A DNA stretch of 64,000 bases from Haladaptatus cibarius D43 (GCF_000710615.1 NZ_JDTH01000002.1:240082-304081), one strand, 5' to 3'; shown: positions 8,596 through 17,432, numbered from the stretch's first letter. The notes: generated from the letters alone by a model not told the origin. A program made the numbers and translations.

Positions 8596-9633
8596 ATGAG
8601 CCAAGAGAGTGAGTACAGCGAGGGGGATTTGCGGAAGACCGGAATGTCCCTCAAACACGACCGGGAGTGGGATTACGAACTCGACCGAATCATCGAAGCG
8701 GTCGAAGAGCGCGACGCCGAAAAAGTCGGCTTGCAGTTCCCCGAGGGACTCAAACGCAGAGGCCCGAGCGTGGCCGACGACCTGCGAGAACTGCTCCCCG
8801 ACGACGTGACGATTCTGCTGTCGGGGCAGCCCTGCTACGGAGCCTGCGATTTGGACACCTATCTGATGAAGCGAACCGACGTGTTCGTCCACTTCGGCCA
8901 CTCGCCGATGAAGAACACGGACAAGGTCATCTACGTCCCGCTGTTTTCCAACGTCGATGTCTTCCCGATCATGGAGGAATCGTTGGACGAACTCGAAGTC
9001 GGCGACGTGGGGCTGGTCACGACCGCCCAGCACATGAACCGCTTCGAGGAAATGAAAGAGTGGCTGGAAGACCGCGGTTTCACGGTTCACACCCGCAAGG
9101 GCGACGACCGACTGACCCACGAAGGGCAGGTACTCGGCTGTAACTACGCCTCCGCCGACATCGACGCAGACCAAGTGCTCTACGTCGGCGGCGGAAAGTT
9201 CCACCCGCTCGGACTGGCGATGGAACACCCCGATAAAAATGTCGTCATCGCCGACCCCGTAAACAACGTCGTCACGGTCGCGAACACCGAAAAGTTCCTG
9301 AAACAGCGCTACGGCGCGGTTCATCGCGCGATGGACGCCGAGAAGTGGGGCGTCATCTTCTGCACCAAAATCGGACAGGGTCGCTGGGAAATCGCACAGG
9401 ACATCATCGACGAGAACGACAACGCCTACCTCATCACGATGGACGAGGTGACACCCGACCGTCTGCGGAACTTCAACATGGACGCCTTCGTCAACACGGG
9501 ATGCCCGCGAATCACGACCGACGACGGCCCGCAGTTCCACAAACCAATGCTCACGCCCGGCGAGTACGAAATCGCGGTCGGCAACGAACCGCTCGATTCG
9601 CTCCAGTTCGACACCTTCCACGGCACGTGGTAG
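8596..9633 (+). CDS. dph2: Diphthamide biosynthesis enzyme Dph2
   Basis: 345 residues, normal length for archaeal Dph2. This non-classical radical-SAM enzyme transfers the 3-amino-3-carboxypropyl group from AdoMet to the target histidine of elongation factor 2. The three cysteines that hold the [4Fe-4S] cluster are visible: GQPCYGACD (about residue 78), VLGCNYAS (about 178) and VNTGCPRI (about 299). ATG at 8596 (MSQESEYSEG) is preferred; a longer frame reaching 8464 has no homologous look. The archaeal enzyme works as a homodimer, so no Dph1 partner is expected. Confidence 0.93.
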   Translation: MSQESEYSEGDLRKTGMSLKHDREWDYELDRIIEAVEERDAEKVGLQFPEGLKRRGPSVADDLRELLPDDVTILLSGQPCYGACDLDTYLMKRTDVFVHFGHSPMKNTDKVIYVPLFSNVDVFPIMEESLDELEVGDVGLVTTAQHMNRFEEMKEWLEDRGFTVHTRKGDDRLTHEGQVLGCNYASADIDADQVLYVGGGKFHPLGLAMEHPDKNVVIADPVNNVVTVANTEKFLKQRYGAVHRAMDAEKWGVIFCTKIGQGRWEIAQDIIDENDNAYLITMDEVTPDRLRNFNMDAFVNTGCPRITTDDGPQFHKPMLTPGEYEIAVGNEPLDSLQFDTFHGTW

Positions 9634-9668
9634 GAAAATTTTTGTAGTCGTCTTATTTTCTTTCTATC

Positions 9669-9782
9669 ATGTATCGCCCTCCGAACAGCCAACGCGACAG
9701 TCTCCTCTCCCGCAGGCAGCTCCTCGGGGTTTCTGGCCTCGGAGCAGCCGCGTTCGCCACCGACAAACTCGCTCGGCGATAA
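9669..9782 (+). CDS. Possible 37-residue peptide consisting almost only of a Tat-type signal
   Basis: The frame encodes MYRPPNSQRDSLLSRRQLLG, then a short Gly/Ala-rich hydrophobic run and DKLARR before the stop. SRRQLLG is a good twin-arginine motif, yet there is no passenger domain. A T-rich stretch (TTATTTTCTTTC at about 9653-9664) sits shortly upstream. It may be a genuine tiny exported or membrane-tethered peptide or the stump of a decayed exported protein. Confidence 0.35.
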   Translation: MYRPPNSQRDSLLSRRQLLGVSGLGAAAFATDKLARR

Positions 9783-9817
9783 CTCGATAACGGAATCCCT
9801 GGTTTTGTCGGCTCTGC

Positions 9818-10726
9818 TTAGAACTGCGAGACCACTTCCGGCATACAGCCATCGCCGGGTTCGTGGTAGGAGAAGTGGTCAGGGACGTAGTCCGCGTTGC
9901 GGTCGGTGTAGTTCGCTGGTGGAGTACCCTCACAGCCTTCCTCGCCGACGGCGGAATCGAACTCGCCGAGCGAGTAAGCCCAGTTCAGCACGTTGTCGTC
10001 GCTCTTCCAGAAGTTGTCCACCGACCCGACGACGTTTGCGAAATCGTCGCCGTACTCGCCATCTACTGCAACGTCGTCGTTGTCCGTCGCCGCGCCGAGG
10101 AGGGTCGCGGATTCGATGTAATCGCGGTAGTCCCACGAGTTGAGTGCTTTGATTGTCGCGGGGACGACTCGACCACCGAGCGAGTGACCGATGAGGCGCA
10201 CGCGTGCGCCGGTTCGGGCGCGGTAGTCGGTGATGAAGTTGGCGAGTTTCGCGCCGTTTCGCTCCGCGATGTCGGTTGCGGGCCACCAGTTATCGACGCT
10301 CGTGTCTGAATCGTAGCTGAATCCGATGACGGGATGGTCGTAGCCGTTGTTCCGGAGCGAGGTTTTCACCGTCTGAAAGTGGTCGGGTGCGGCGTCCTGC
10401 TCGACCAGCCAGCCGTGAACGGAAATCATCACTTCTTCCGGACTCGCGCTCCCGTAGCCGGGGATGTCGCCGACGGTGCTGTAATCCGTCGCGGTGTGGC
10501 CGTTGGTCAACTGGTCGCCGTGCCACCAGTGAATGTCGAAGTGGCCACGCGTCGTCGCGCGGGGGAAGTCCGCCGGGCCGACGATATTCCCGTCGTCACC
10601 CTCGAATCCGGCGGCGGTTCCGGCCACGCCAGTGAGGCCGACCGCGGCGGTTGCCGTGCCGCGCAGGACGGTTCGGCGGTTTACTCGATAGGTCGAAGCT
10701 GCATCACTGGTGGTATCGTCTACCAT
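9818..10726 (-). CDS. Tat-exported alpha/beta hydrolase (lipase/esterase-like)
   Basis: 302 residues. The N-terminal twin-arginine signal contains NRRTVLRGTATAAVG and ends near Ala-Gly-Phe. The fold is an alpha/beta hydrolase: strand VMISVHGWL (oxyanion loop), nucleophile elbow IGHSLGGR with the catalytic Ser, and late Asp/His candidates in PDHFSYHEPG. Export suggests hydrolysis of external esters or lipids. ATG at 10726 (MVDDTTS) is chosen over 10741. AT-rich sequence with TATAATTG lies just upstream. Divergent neighbours are absent; the next gene upstream, a lipoprotein, is on the same strand. Confidence 0.85.
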   Translation of the reverse strand: MVDDTTSDAASTYRVNRRTVLRGTATAAVGLTGVAGTAAGFEGDDGNIVGPADFPRATTRGHFDIHWWHGDQLTNGHTATDYSTVGDIPGYGSASPEEVMISVHGWLVEQDAAPDHFQTVKTSLRNNGYDHPVIGFSYDSDTSVDNWWPATDIAERNGAKLANFITDYRARTGARVRLIGHSLGGRVVPATIKALNSWDYRDYIESATLLGAATDNDDVAVDGEYGDDFANVVGSVDNFWKSDDNVLNWAYSLGEFDSAVGEEGCEGTPPANYTDRNADYVPDHFSYHEPGDGCMPEVVSQF

Positions 10727-10776
10727 GGTTATGATGAACAATTATACAGATATAATTGTATCGGAGAAAAATAGGG

Positions 10777-11739
10777 TCACTCTTCGACGGTTTCGATTCT
10801 GTAGGTCACTCCTTCGTACTCGATATGCTGTGGCGTCTCGCCGAGGTACGTGTTGCGCCCGTCGAGTCGAACGCGCGAAACGCCGTCTTCGAACGACGCG
10901 AGCAGATTCCGAATCGGCGTGATTCGAATCACCTGTTCGGGAAGCTTTCTCATCGGCTCCTCGTCCGGATTTTCGACGCGCGTGGCGCGGTAGGTCACAT
11001 CCGTCTCGCTAGCGCGAACGTGTTTTTCGTCGCCATCCCGATTGACCTCCGTAAGGTCGTTCGTCGGCGTGAGCGACAGCGAATCGCCGACCAGTTCGAA
11101 CCGGGTGGCGACACCGACTGACGCGTCGTAATTCTGTCCCTGGAACCAGCCGGAGATTCCGAAGGCGTAGATGCCGCCGCCGAGTCCGGCGAGGGTAACC
11201 TCTTCAGTTCCTCCCGTAGTGCCGATTGCGTCTTCGAGATTCGTGTTGTCGATGGTGAGAGTCCACGTGTGCGAACCGCCGGATTTGAGCATCATAGCTG
11301 GTTCCGGAACCGCTCGCGGCGCGATGTAGAACCACTCTGAATCGACCTGTTTCCAAACATCCCAGTCGTAGTTGTTGGTCGTGAATGTCGTACCCGTCTC
11401 GTTCGAGAGGGTGAACGAGACGGTATCTTCCGGCAGTTCGGCCTGCGCTTTCGATGGCGTCATCAGCAGGTTCGTTTCCGAATCGGCATTCTCGTAGCAG
11501 ATGACCTGTTTTTCGTCGTCGCCAAACGGCGGACAGTGATTTTCGTCCGGAATTTGGAGGTTAGGTGACCGCGTGGTGGTTGTTCCGTGTGTCGTCGTCT
11601 CCCCCATCTGCGTCGTTTGCGTCGTTCCTGCCGTCAAGGTGTTCGGTTCGTTCGTACTGGAACCTCCCGGCGACGATTCAGTGAGACAGCCAGCAAACAG
11701 AACTGAACTAACCGAGGCGAGGACTGTGCGGCGGTTCAT
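10777..11739 (-). CDS. Predicted Tat lipoprotein, function unknown
   Basis: 320 residues. MNRRTVLASVSSVLFAGC combines a twin-arginine motif with a lipobox (F-A-G-C), so the mature protein would start with lipidated Cys18 on the cell surface. A Thr/Ser/Gly-rich linker (residues about 20-60) follows, as in many haloarchaeal surface proteins. The rest is beta-rich, without a family I recognise. A 16-bp palindrome (11782-11797) sits 43 bp upstream, between this gene and the divergent next gene. Confidence 0.75.
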   Translation of the reverse strand: MNRRTVLASVSSVLFAGCLTESSPGGSSTNEPNTLTAGTTQTTQMGETTTHGTTTTRSPNLQIPDENHCPPFGDDEKQVICYENADSETNLLMTPSKAQAELPEDTVSFTLSNETGTTFTTNNYDWDVWKQVDSEWFYIAPRAVPEPAMMLKSGGSHTWTLTIDNTNLEDAIGTTGGTEEVTLAGLGGGIYAFGISGWFQGQNYDASVGVATRFELVGDSLSLTPTNDLTEVNRDGDEKHVRASETDVTYRATRVENPDEEPMRKLPEQVIRITPIRNLLASFEDGVSRVRLDGRNTYLGETPQHIEYEGVTYRIETVEE

Positions 11740-11781
11740 ACCGTGGTCATCGTAACTGCCCGGTAAATGCTTTCAGATGAC

Positions 11782-11797
11782 TGAAACACCTGTTTCA
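11782..11797. promoter_or_regulatory. Palindrome TGAAACA-CC-TGTTTCA, candidate operator
   Basis: A perfect 7+7 inverted repeat with a 2-bp centre in the 121-bp gap between a reverse-strand lipoprotein gene and a forward gene starting at 11861. Its placement in a divergent promoter region suggests a regulator-binding site. The regulator is unknown. Confidence 0.45.
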
Positions 11798-11860
11798 CCA
11801 ACCAGATTACTACCAAGCATACACAAACCTTTTTGTATTCCTAATGGGTATGGTGTTTGT

Positions 11861-12259
11861 ATGAGCGCGACTCGTCCCACGACCGTCGAAACCGCGATTG
11901 AATGCTGCCGACCGACCGACAAAACGCCCGTGACGCTCGATGCGTCGGCACTTCCGAGCGCCCGAACCGACCTGCGCGAACTCCAGCGCGAACTTGACGC
12001 GAACGATCTCGTCCCCGCTGGCGTGACGGTTGACGCCTGCTTCGACGCGGACTGCTCGTTTGCCACGCAGGACGAAGCGGACAGAATTCGCGAATGCGTC
12101 CGAAGCGCCGCCTTCCTCGGCGCGGGCACCGTCACCGTCGAGTTCGACGCTGTCGAAGACGAATCGAAAGTTAAGCCCTCCCTCGCCGCCCTCAAAGAGC
12201 GTGCGCGCCGTGAAGGCGTCACGCTCGAACTCGACGGCCCGCTGTCGCTCGACTCCTAA
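11861..12259 (+). CDS. Conserved-looking haloarchaeal protein, function unknown
   Basis: 132 residues, acidic, no signal or membrane segment. The middle region VTVDACFDADCSFATQ has a C-x4-C spacing, with another cysteine in RECVRS, so metal or redox chemistry is possible. The second half, with alternating strands and helices (TVTVEFD, SLAALKERARREG, VTLELDG), could be a ferredoxin-like or TIM-barrel-derived fold. T-rich TATA-like sequence (CCTTTTTGTATTC, 11828-11840) is about 25 nt before ATG, fitting leaderless transcription. It precedes, in the same direction by 44 bp, a METTL5-like methyltransferase gene and may share its transcript. Confidence 0.7.
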   Translation: MSATRPTTVETAIECCRPTDKTPVTLDASALPSARTDLRELQRELDANDLVPAGVTVDACFDADCSFATQDEADRIRECVRSAAFLGAGTVTVEFDAVEDESKVKPSLAALKERARREGVTLELDGPLSLDS

Positions 12260-12303
12260 GCGAAACCCTCGTTCTTACGTCATCCCATTTCGTCTACCCA
12301 CGC

Positions 12304-12939
12304 ATGGGGAAACGCGCGCTGGAACGTCGGCTTTCCGCAGTCTCCGACTTCGCCGACCCGCAGGTCGAACTGGAACAGTACCCGACGCCCGCAGACCTCG
12401 CGGCCCATCTCGTTCATCTCGCGGACGTGCACCACGACATCGCCGGGAAGACGGTGTTCGACCTCGGCACCGGAACCGGCATGCTCGCGCTCGGGGCTGC
12501 GACCCGCGGCCCCGAGCGCGTTCTCGGCATCGACAGAGACGCCAGTGCAATCGCGCAAGCCCGAGAAAACGAACATCGCGTCGGGCCGGAAACGCCCGTC
12601 GAGTGGATTGAGGGGGACGTAACGCGTGCACCATTCTGCACCTCTACAAGAATTTCATCAGCACCGTTCGTGACGGTGCTGATGAACCCACCATTCGGTG
12701 CGCAGACGGGCAACGAACACGCAGACCGCGCGTTTCTGGAGACGACGGCGGACATCGCAGACGTCTCTTACTCGATTCACAACGAGGGAAGTATGGCGTT
12801 CGTGGAAGCCTTCGCCGAGGATTCCGGTGGCGAGGTGACACACGCGTTTCGGGCCGAACTGCCGCTTTCGCGGCAGTTCGAGTTTCAGCGTGAGCAGAAA
12901 AAAGTTCTCGACGCCGAAGTGTTCAGAATCGAGTGGTGA
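12304..12939 (+). CDS. METTL5-like N6-adenine RNA methyltransferase
   Basis: 211 residues. Class I AdoMet methyltransferase: substrate-side segment LEQYPTPADLAAHL, AdoMet motif VFDLGTGTGMLALGA (about residues 51-65), acidic loop GIDRD and catalytic NPPFGAQTGNEHAD. NPPF with this context marks the archaeal relatives of eukaryotic METTL5, which methylates rRNA adenine N6. The stretch between the motif WIEGDVTRAPF and NPPF is longer than I expect and contains a 13-bp perfect inverted repeat in the DNA (12654-12686), which suggests a small in-frame insertion. The frame and all motifs remain intact. Confidence 0.85.
   Translation: MGKRALERRLSAVSDFADPQVELEQYPTPADLAAHLVHLADVHHDIAGKTVFDLGTGTGMLALGAATRGPERVLGIDRDASAIAQARENEHRVGPETPVEWIEGDVTRAPFCTSTRISSAPFVTVLMNPPFGAQTGNEHADRAFLETTADIADVSYSIHNEGSMAFVEAFAEDSGGEVTHAFRAELPLSRQFEFQREQKKVLDAEVFRIEW
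12654..12686. repeat. Perfect 13-bp inverted repeat inside the METTL5-like gene
   Basis: Arms TTCATCAGCACCG and CGGTGCTGATGAA are separated by 7 nt (TTCGTGA). The repeat lies within the coding sequence immediately before the codons for the catalytic NPPF. The preceding bases (GCACCATTCTGCAC) partly resemble the loop side (GCACCGTTCGTGAC), so the region may have arisen by a short duplication. Confidence 0.8.
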
Positions 12940-13006
12940 GAGGAACCGAGAAACGATATGAATCGAATGGTGAGAGAAATCGACCGGCGAGACGAATCGA
13001 ACGGTT

Positions 13007-14641
13007 CTAACCGCCGTACTGTTCTTTTTTCGCCACTTGAACGCGAGTGTCGTCCGCGACGGCGACGATTTTGTCGTCTGTTCGCTCGAAAGTCACACCG
13101 GAAAGCGTGACGGAGGAGTTCGGAACTGGAAGCGACCCACTCGCCACCGTCGAATTGTTCTCCGCCAGTTCGAGACTGAACCGGCCGTTCTGCGGAACTA
13201 TCGACACCTCTTTTCCGTCGATGACGGGCGTTGCGGTCACGGAGTCCGAAGCGAACTCGTGTTGCCAGCGGCCAGTTGTGGGACGCAACCAAACCTGATA
13301 GGCGGTCTCGCCGCCAGTCGCGCTCCACCCCTCGCGGTTCACGTGAACCGCTTTTTGCCACCCGATTCCGCCGACCCTGACCGTCGTCTGTCCCGAATGC
13401 GCGAGTTGCCCCTGTGACACCTCACGCGACCAGATTTCCCGGTGTTCGTTGACGACGATGACACCGCTCGTGTTCACCTGCGTCGTCTCACCACCGAGCG
13501 AAACGTCGATGACGGACACCTTCTGATTCGGCACGTTTTCCGCGTACATCACGGTGTAGCCGTCGACTTCGACGCCGGAATCGTCGCTGACGGCATCCGC
13601 ACCCACGGACGTGAGGTTGACCGGGATTGCCACTCCCGCCATGACGAGGAGCGGAATCAGCAGGAGGACGGTTCCGGCCTGTCTGACGTTCGGGCCGAAC
13701 GACTCCCGGTCGGTCGTGCGAACCGCGACAACGACGAGTATCGAAAGTGCGAGGACGAACAGCACGCCGAGGCCGCGAAAGAGGACGTAGGTTTCCAAGC
13801 CGCGATACCACCAGAGCGCCCACAGCGACAGCGACATGAGGAGGACGAAACTCCCGGCCCAGACGCGCAGGGCGCTCAACTGTACGTTTCGTCGTCGGAG
13901 CAAGTAGACGCCCGCGACCGCACCGAAGAAAAATCCGAGCGTGTGTCCCTGTACGGCGATGCCGAACCACCACGGGCGCGAAAACGTGCTCGTCGCCTCG
14001 CCGACTACTTGCGGTTCACGAAGCGCCAGATACAGCGTGTTGATGAGTCCCTGCGCGGACAGCGCCACGATGGTTCCCAGTGGATACCGAACCAGCGCAA
14101 ACCCGATGAACGCATAGAAGACGCCGGAAAAGCCGATGACCGGCCCCCACGCGAAGATACTCGTTCCGAGCGCGATGATGATAACGCCGAGCGGAAACAG
14201 CACGAACGCCCGAATCCACGGGTTCGTCCGCCACGACGAGCCGGATTCTTCTCCCTGCTTTGTCGGATAGTGGCTGAAAAAGTACTCCGCCAGCGGTGCG
14301 ACGGCGAGCGTGCTGGTCATGTTACCGATGAGGTGGCCCGGCCCAGCGTGGGAAAAGGAGCCGAGGAACATTCCTTTCGGGTAGAGGTACGACCACGACG
14401 CGAACGCGACGGTTACGGGATTTCGCCAGTGGTTCCACCCGCCCTGTACGAACAGATAGACAGCAGTTACACCGACGACCGAAATCAGCGTCCCCCACGG
14501 AACGCCGAAGAGGAACCGTTTCCGAAGCGCGCTCCCCCACGCCCCCCGAGGACGGTCTAAGCGCCAGACGATGAGAATCGAAAGCAGGAGGCCGAGCGGG
14601 ATTGCGACCCGAATCGGCCACCCGCCGAACGGCGACACCAT
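13007..14641 (-). CDS. Rhomboid-family intramembrane serine protease with C-terminal extracytoplasmic domain
   Basis: 544 residues. The membrane half shows rhomboid hallmarks: HAGPGHLIGN (His103, Asn107), the nucleophile motif GFSG with Ser172, and QGHTLGFFFGAVAG with catalytic His233. More spans follow to about residue 365. The C-terminal part (about 370-540) is a soluble beta-rich region ending in FERTDDKIVAVADDTRVQV, likely facing outside. Such enzymes cleave membrane-tethered proteins in the lipid plane. TATA-like GATATAAAG (14664-14672) lies 26 nt before ATG 14641, supporting this leaderless start over the upstream frame to 14776. Confidence 0.88.
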   Translation of the reverse strand: MVSPFGGWPIRVAIPLGLLLSILIVWRLDRPRGAWGSALRKRFLFGVPWGTLISVVGVTAVYLFVQGGWNHWRNPVTVAFASWSYLYPKGMFLGSFSHAGPGHLIGNMTSTLAVAPLAEYFFSHYPTKQGEESGSSWRTNPWIRAFVLFPLGVIIIALGTSIFAWGPVIGFSGVFYAFIGFALVRYPLGTIVALSAQGLINTLYLALREPQVVGEATSTFSRPWWFGIAVQGHTLGFFFGAVAGVYLLRRRNVQLSALRVWAGSFVLLMSLSLWALWWYRGLETYVLFRGLGVLFVLALSILVVVAVRTTDRESFGPNVRQAGTVLLLIPLLVMAGVAIPVNLTSVGADAVSDDSGVEVDGYTVMYAENVPNQKVSVIDVSLGGETTQVNTSGVIVVNEHREIWSREVSQGQLAHSGQTTVRVGGIGWQKAVHVNREGWSATGGETAYQVWLRPTTGRWQHEFASDSVTATPVIDGKEVSIVPQNGRFSLELAENNSTVASGSLPVPNSSVTLSGVTFERTDDKIVAVADDTRVQVAKKEQYGG

Positions 14642-14781
14642 ACGCGAAGTGTGTGACCAATACGATATAAAGCAATCCGTCCTGTTCCGTGAGTGAGACG
14701 AGCGACGCGAGGCGAACGAAAACGAGTTGGATGACGACGATTCGGGTAACAGATTAATCCCATCGGCATGAACCACCGCAC

Positions 14782-15156
14782 ATGGCAGAGCTACCGACGG
14801 AAGGTGAGACGAAGTCGTATTCTCGGACGTTCACGAACGAAGACGTTGCGCAGTTTGCAGACCTCTCGGGTGACCGCGGCAGCCACCACGAGGAGGGCGA
14901 CAATCCGATGGTTCACGGACTGCTGACCGCGACGCTACCGACGAAAATCGGCGGCGACATGGATTACATCGCCCGGTCAATGTCGTTCGAATTTCACAGG
15001 CCGGTGTACGTCGGCGAGGAAATCACCTGCGAATCGACGGCGGAATCGTTCGAATCGCGCGAAAATCGTCACGAGATGGTCGCCTCGTTTGTCTGCCGAA
15101 ACGAGGATGGAGAAGTCGTTCTCGATGGGAAAACGGAAGGCGTTATTTTCCGGTAG
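14782..15156 (+). CDS. MaoC-like hot-dog dehydratase
   Basis: 124 residues, single hot-dog domain. Opening TFTNEDVAQFADLSGDRG matches MaoC/R-specific enoyl-CoA hydratases with the catalytic Asp; however the following HHEEGDNPMVHGLL has a less usual catalytic-helix sequence. HGLLTATLPTKIGGDM and SFEFHRPVYVGEEI complete the family pattern. Probable role is reversible hydration of an enoyl-acyl thioester. AGATTAATCCC at 14750-14760 is a TATA-like box about 26 nt before the start. Divergent from the rhomboid gene. Confidence 0.85.
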   Translation: MAELPTEGETKSYSRTFTNEDVAQFADLSGDRGSHHEEGDNPMVHGLLTATLPTKIGGDMDYIARSMSFEFHRPVYVGEEITCESTAESFESRENRHEMVASFVCRNEDGEVVLDGKTEGVIFR

Positions 15157-15621
15157 TTAGTCGCCGAAGTCCGGCAAATCGTCGGGCGCTTCGAACTCGG
15201 CCTCCCAATCGACGTAGTCCGCTTCCAGCACGTCACAGATGACCTGTCCGAGTTCGGTCAGCGAAGCGTTGATGGACGACACTGCGTTCCACGAATCGAT
15301 GTCGGGGTGGATTTCGCGTTCTTTCCAATCCTCCGGAATCCCGGGTGCGTGATAGCCGACACGGTCGGCGAAGTCGTCCCAGAAGAAATCGAACTCGTTG
15401 AAGAGATTCAAATCGAGTGCGGTTTCGAACTCGCGCTCTTCTAACTCGGTGTGTTCTGCCCACTGGTTGAACGACTCCTCCCACGCGCCTTCGTGGAGAA
15501 ACGTCTCCAGTTCCTCCCGTCGGTAGTTCGTCTCACCCTGCACCGACACGTCGTCGTACTCCTGCACGTCCGCCTCGGAGCGCAATGTCGGCGCGTCCGG
15601 GGCTTGCACGTCGAGTCCCAT
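15157..15621 (-). CDS. Acidic conserved-looking haloarchaeal protein, function unknown
   Basis: 154 residues, very acidic and aromatic-rich (NLFNEFDFFWDDFADRV, ADYVDWEAEFE). No signal peptide, membrane span or known motif seen. ATG at 15621 (MGLDVQAPDAP) is preferred over 15660, since the upstream extension is Arg/Pro-rich and unlike the body. It ends exactly where the MaoC-like gene ends (convergent, no gap). Cytosolic by composition. Confidence 0.65.
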   Translation of the reverse strand: MGLDVQAPDAPTLRSEADVQEYDDVSVQGETNYRREELETFLHEGAWEESFNQWAEHTELEEREFETALDLNLFNEFDFFWDDFADRVGYHAPGIPEDWKEREIHPDIDSWNAVSSINASLTELGQVICDVLEADYVDWEAEFEAPDDLPDFGD

Positions 15622-15810
15622 GAACCGGGCTACGGGAGGGGTTCGGATAAGGGTTCTCACGGACGACAGGTCGGCGCGTTACCCGCCGATTTCGACGGGA
15701 AAGCGAGGTGACAATCCGACCGAAACGGGCGTTACCGGGGGTGACGGCGGTCGTTACGCGCTGAACCGTCTGAGCCATTTATAGCGACGGTAGCCGACGA
15801 TACGCGAGGA

Positions 15811-17394
15811 ATGAGAGGTACACAGACAACGCGAACGGTTACAGTTGTACTGATGACGCTGATACTCGCAGTCAGTGTCGCCGTCGCCGGAATGGGGGCG
15901 ATGGCGGGACAGGATACGACCGACGATGAATCGGACGGCGACGCACAGGTTCGCGTCGCCCACATGTCGCCGGATGCACCACCGGTTGACGTACTCATCG
16001 ACGGTGAAACGGCGATTTCGAACCTTTCGTATGGCAATGTCACCGACTACGCCAGCCTTCCTGCTGGCGAACACAACGTTACGGTGACCGCCGCGGGCGA
16101 CCCGAGCACGGTCGTCTTCTCGGAGAACGTGACGTTCGACGCCGACACTAACTACACCGCCGTTGCACTCGGTGAAATTTCGGAACATTCCGAAAATCCG
16201 TTCGACGTTACGGTTCTCGAAGATGACTTCACCGCGCCCGAACCGGGTAACGCCTCGGTGCGACTCGTCCACGCGTCGCCCGATGCACCGCCGGTTGACG
16301 TGACGGTCGCGGAGACAAACACGACGCTCTTCGACGACGTTTCGTTCGGTAACGCCACGGAATACGCGGAAGTTCCGGCGGGTGAGTACGCGCTCGAAGT
16401 TCGGCCAGCCACCGCCGACGATTCGGGCGAAGTCGTGGCTACGTTCAACGTGACGTTGGACGAGAACACGGCCAACTCCGCGTTCGCGGCGGGTTACATC
16501 AACCCCGCGGAGGCACCCGAGGCCGGGCAGGACAACCCGTTCGAACTCATCCTCGTCACGGATTTCGAGTTTGCGGGAGAGACGACGGAAACCGTGACAG
16601 CGACCGAAACCGCGACAGCAACAGAAACCGAAACGGCGACGACCACGGCCAAAACGACGGCCGCTGCGGAACCGACGGCCACGGAGACGCAGACTACAGC
16701 TAAACCGACGAAAACGACAAAGGAGACGACTGCGAAGGCAACCGAAACGACAGTCAAGGAAACCGAAACGACAGTCAAAAAGACGACTGCAAAGGAGACA
16801 GAAACCACGGCGAAAGCGACTGAAACGACGACTACCAAGGCAACACCAACCGAAAAGCAGACGACTGCGAAGAAGACCACTGCAAAGCAGACCACGCCGC
16901 AGGAAACGACCGCCAAAGAAACCACGGCGAAAGTGACGAAAACGACCACGCCGAAACCGACGACAGTCAAAGAGACAACTCCGGCTGAAACGACGGCGAA
17001 GCAAACGACACCGAAAGAAACCACGGCCAAGGAGACGACGGTGGCAAAAACAACTCCAAAGGAGACGACTCCGAAGAAAACGACCCCCAAAGAGACGACG
17101 GTGAAGAAAACGACCCCCAAAGAGACGACGGTGAAGAAAACCACGGTCAAGGAAACGACCGTAAAAAAGACGACAACCAAGGAAACGACTCCGAAGGAAA
17201 CGACGGCGAAAAAGACCACTCCGAAGGAGCCGGAGGAACCGAAAATAACGAGTCCAGCAGAACCGGAAAAACCTGAAATTACCAGCCCAGCAGAGCCGGA
17301 AAAACCGGACGTGACGAGTCCGGCGGAACCAACTCCGGATGAGACGGTGCCGAAGGATGATTCCGACGAGCGCACCGTTTCGAACGACAGCTAA
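15811..17394 (+). CDS. Secreted surface protein: two DUF4397 domains plus long Thr/Lys/Glu repeat stalk
   Basis: 527 residues. Residues 1-33 form a signal peptide (hydrophobic run [18 protein letters not shown]). Two DUF4397 domains follow (about 47-145 and 148-250), each opening [15 protein letters not shown] or [15 protein letters not shown]; they look like an internal duplication. From about residue 255 to 480 the sequence is low-complexity, with short TETAT units and then Lys-Glu-Thr-Thr and Lys-Lys-Thr-Thr units, a probable extended and perhaps glycosylated stalk. The last part repeats Ser-Pro-Ala-Glu-Pro. No PGF-CTERM or C-terminal membrane anchor is visible, so attachment is unclear. 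TTTATAG at 15778-15784 fits a leaderless start. Confidence 0.88.
   Translation: MRGTQTTRTVTVVLMTLILAVSVAVAGMGAMAGQDTTDDESDGDAQVRVAHMSPDAPPVDVLIDGETAISNLSYGNVTDYASLPAGEHNVTVTAAGDPSTVVFSENVTFDADTNYTAVALGEISEHSENPFDVTVLEDDFTAPEPGNASVRLVHASPDAPPVDVTVAETNTTLFDDVSFGNATEYAEVPAGEYALEVRPATADDSGEVVATFNVTLDENTANSAFAAGYINPAEAPEAGQDNPFELILVTDFEFAGETTETVTATETATATETETATTTAKTTAAAEPTATETQTTAKPTKTTKETTAKATETTVKETETTVKKTTAKETETTAKATETTTTKATPTEKQTTAKKTTAKQTTPQETTAKETTAKVTKTTTPKPTTVKETTPAETTAKQTTPKETTAKETTVAKTTPKETTPKKTTPKETTVKKTTPKETTVKKTTVKETTVKKTTTKETTPKETTAKKTTPKEPEEPKITSPAEPEKPEITSPAEPEKPDVTSPAEPTPDETVPKDDSDERTVSNDS
16585..17330 (+). repeat. Degenerate tandem coding repeats of the Thr/Lys stalk
   Basis: Short units such as AAGGAGACGACG and AAGAAAACGACC recur dozens of times, first as a looser ACNGCNACNGAA class, then as Lys-(Glu/Lys/Gln)-Thr-Thr codons with Pro or Val every few units (16.7-17.2 kb), then three Ser-Pro-Ala-Glu-Pro-Glu-Lys-Pro-like units (about 17.25-17.33 kb). 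Codons vary between units, so most copies are old rather than freshly amplified; 17090-17140 contains nearly identical copies. Confidence 0.85.
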
Positions 17395-17432
17395 ACCGCA
17401 CATATTTTTGCTTTCCGACACGAACTGCGGGC

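Noticed and set aside
16585-17330. Possible CRISPR-like array in the repeat tract
   Set aside because: Repeats are short, contiguous, coding and without unique spacers; no cas genes are nearby.
15754-17421. A 555-codon reverse-strand frame over the DUF4397 gene
   Set aside because: It is the mirror of the Thr/Lys repeat codons (encoding Arg/Leu/Phe/Gly-rich low complexity) and has no domain; the forward gene has signal peptide and two DUF4397 domains.
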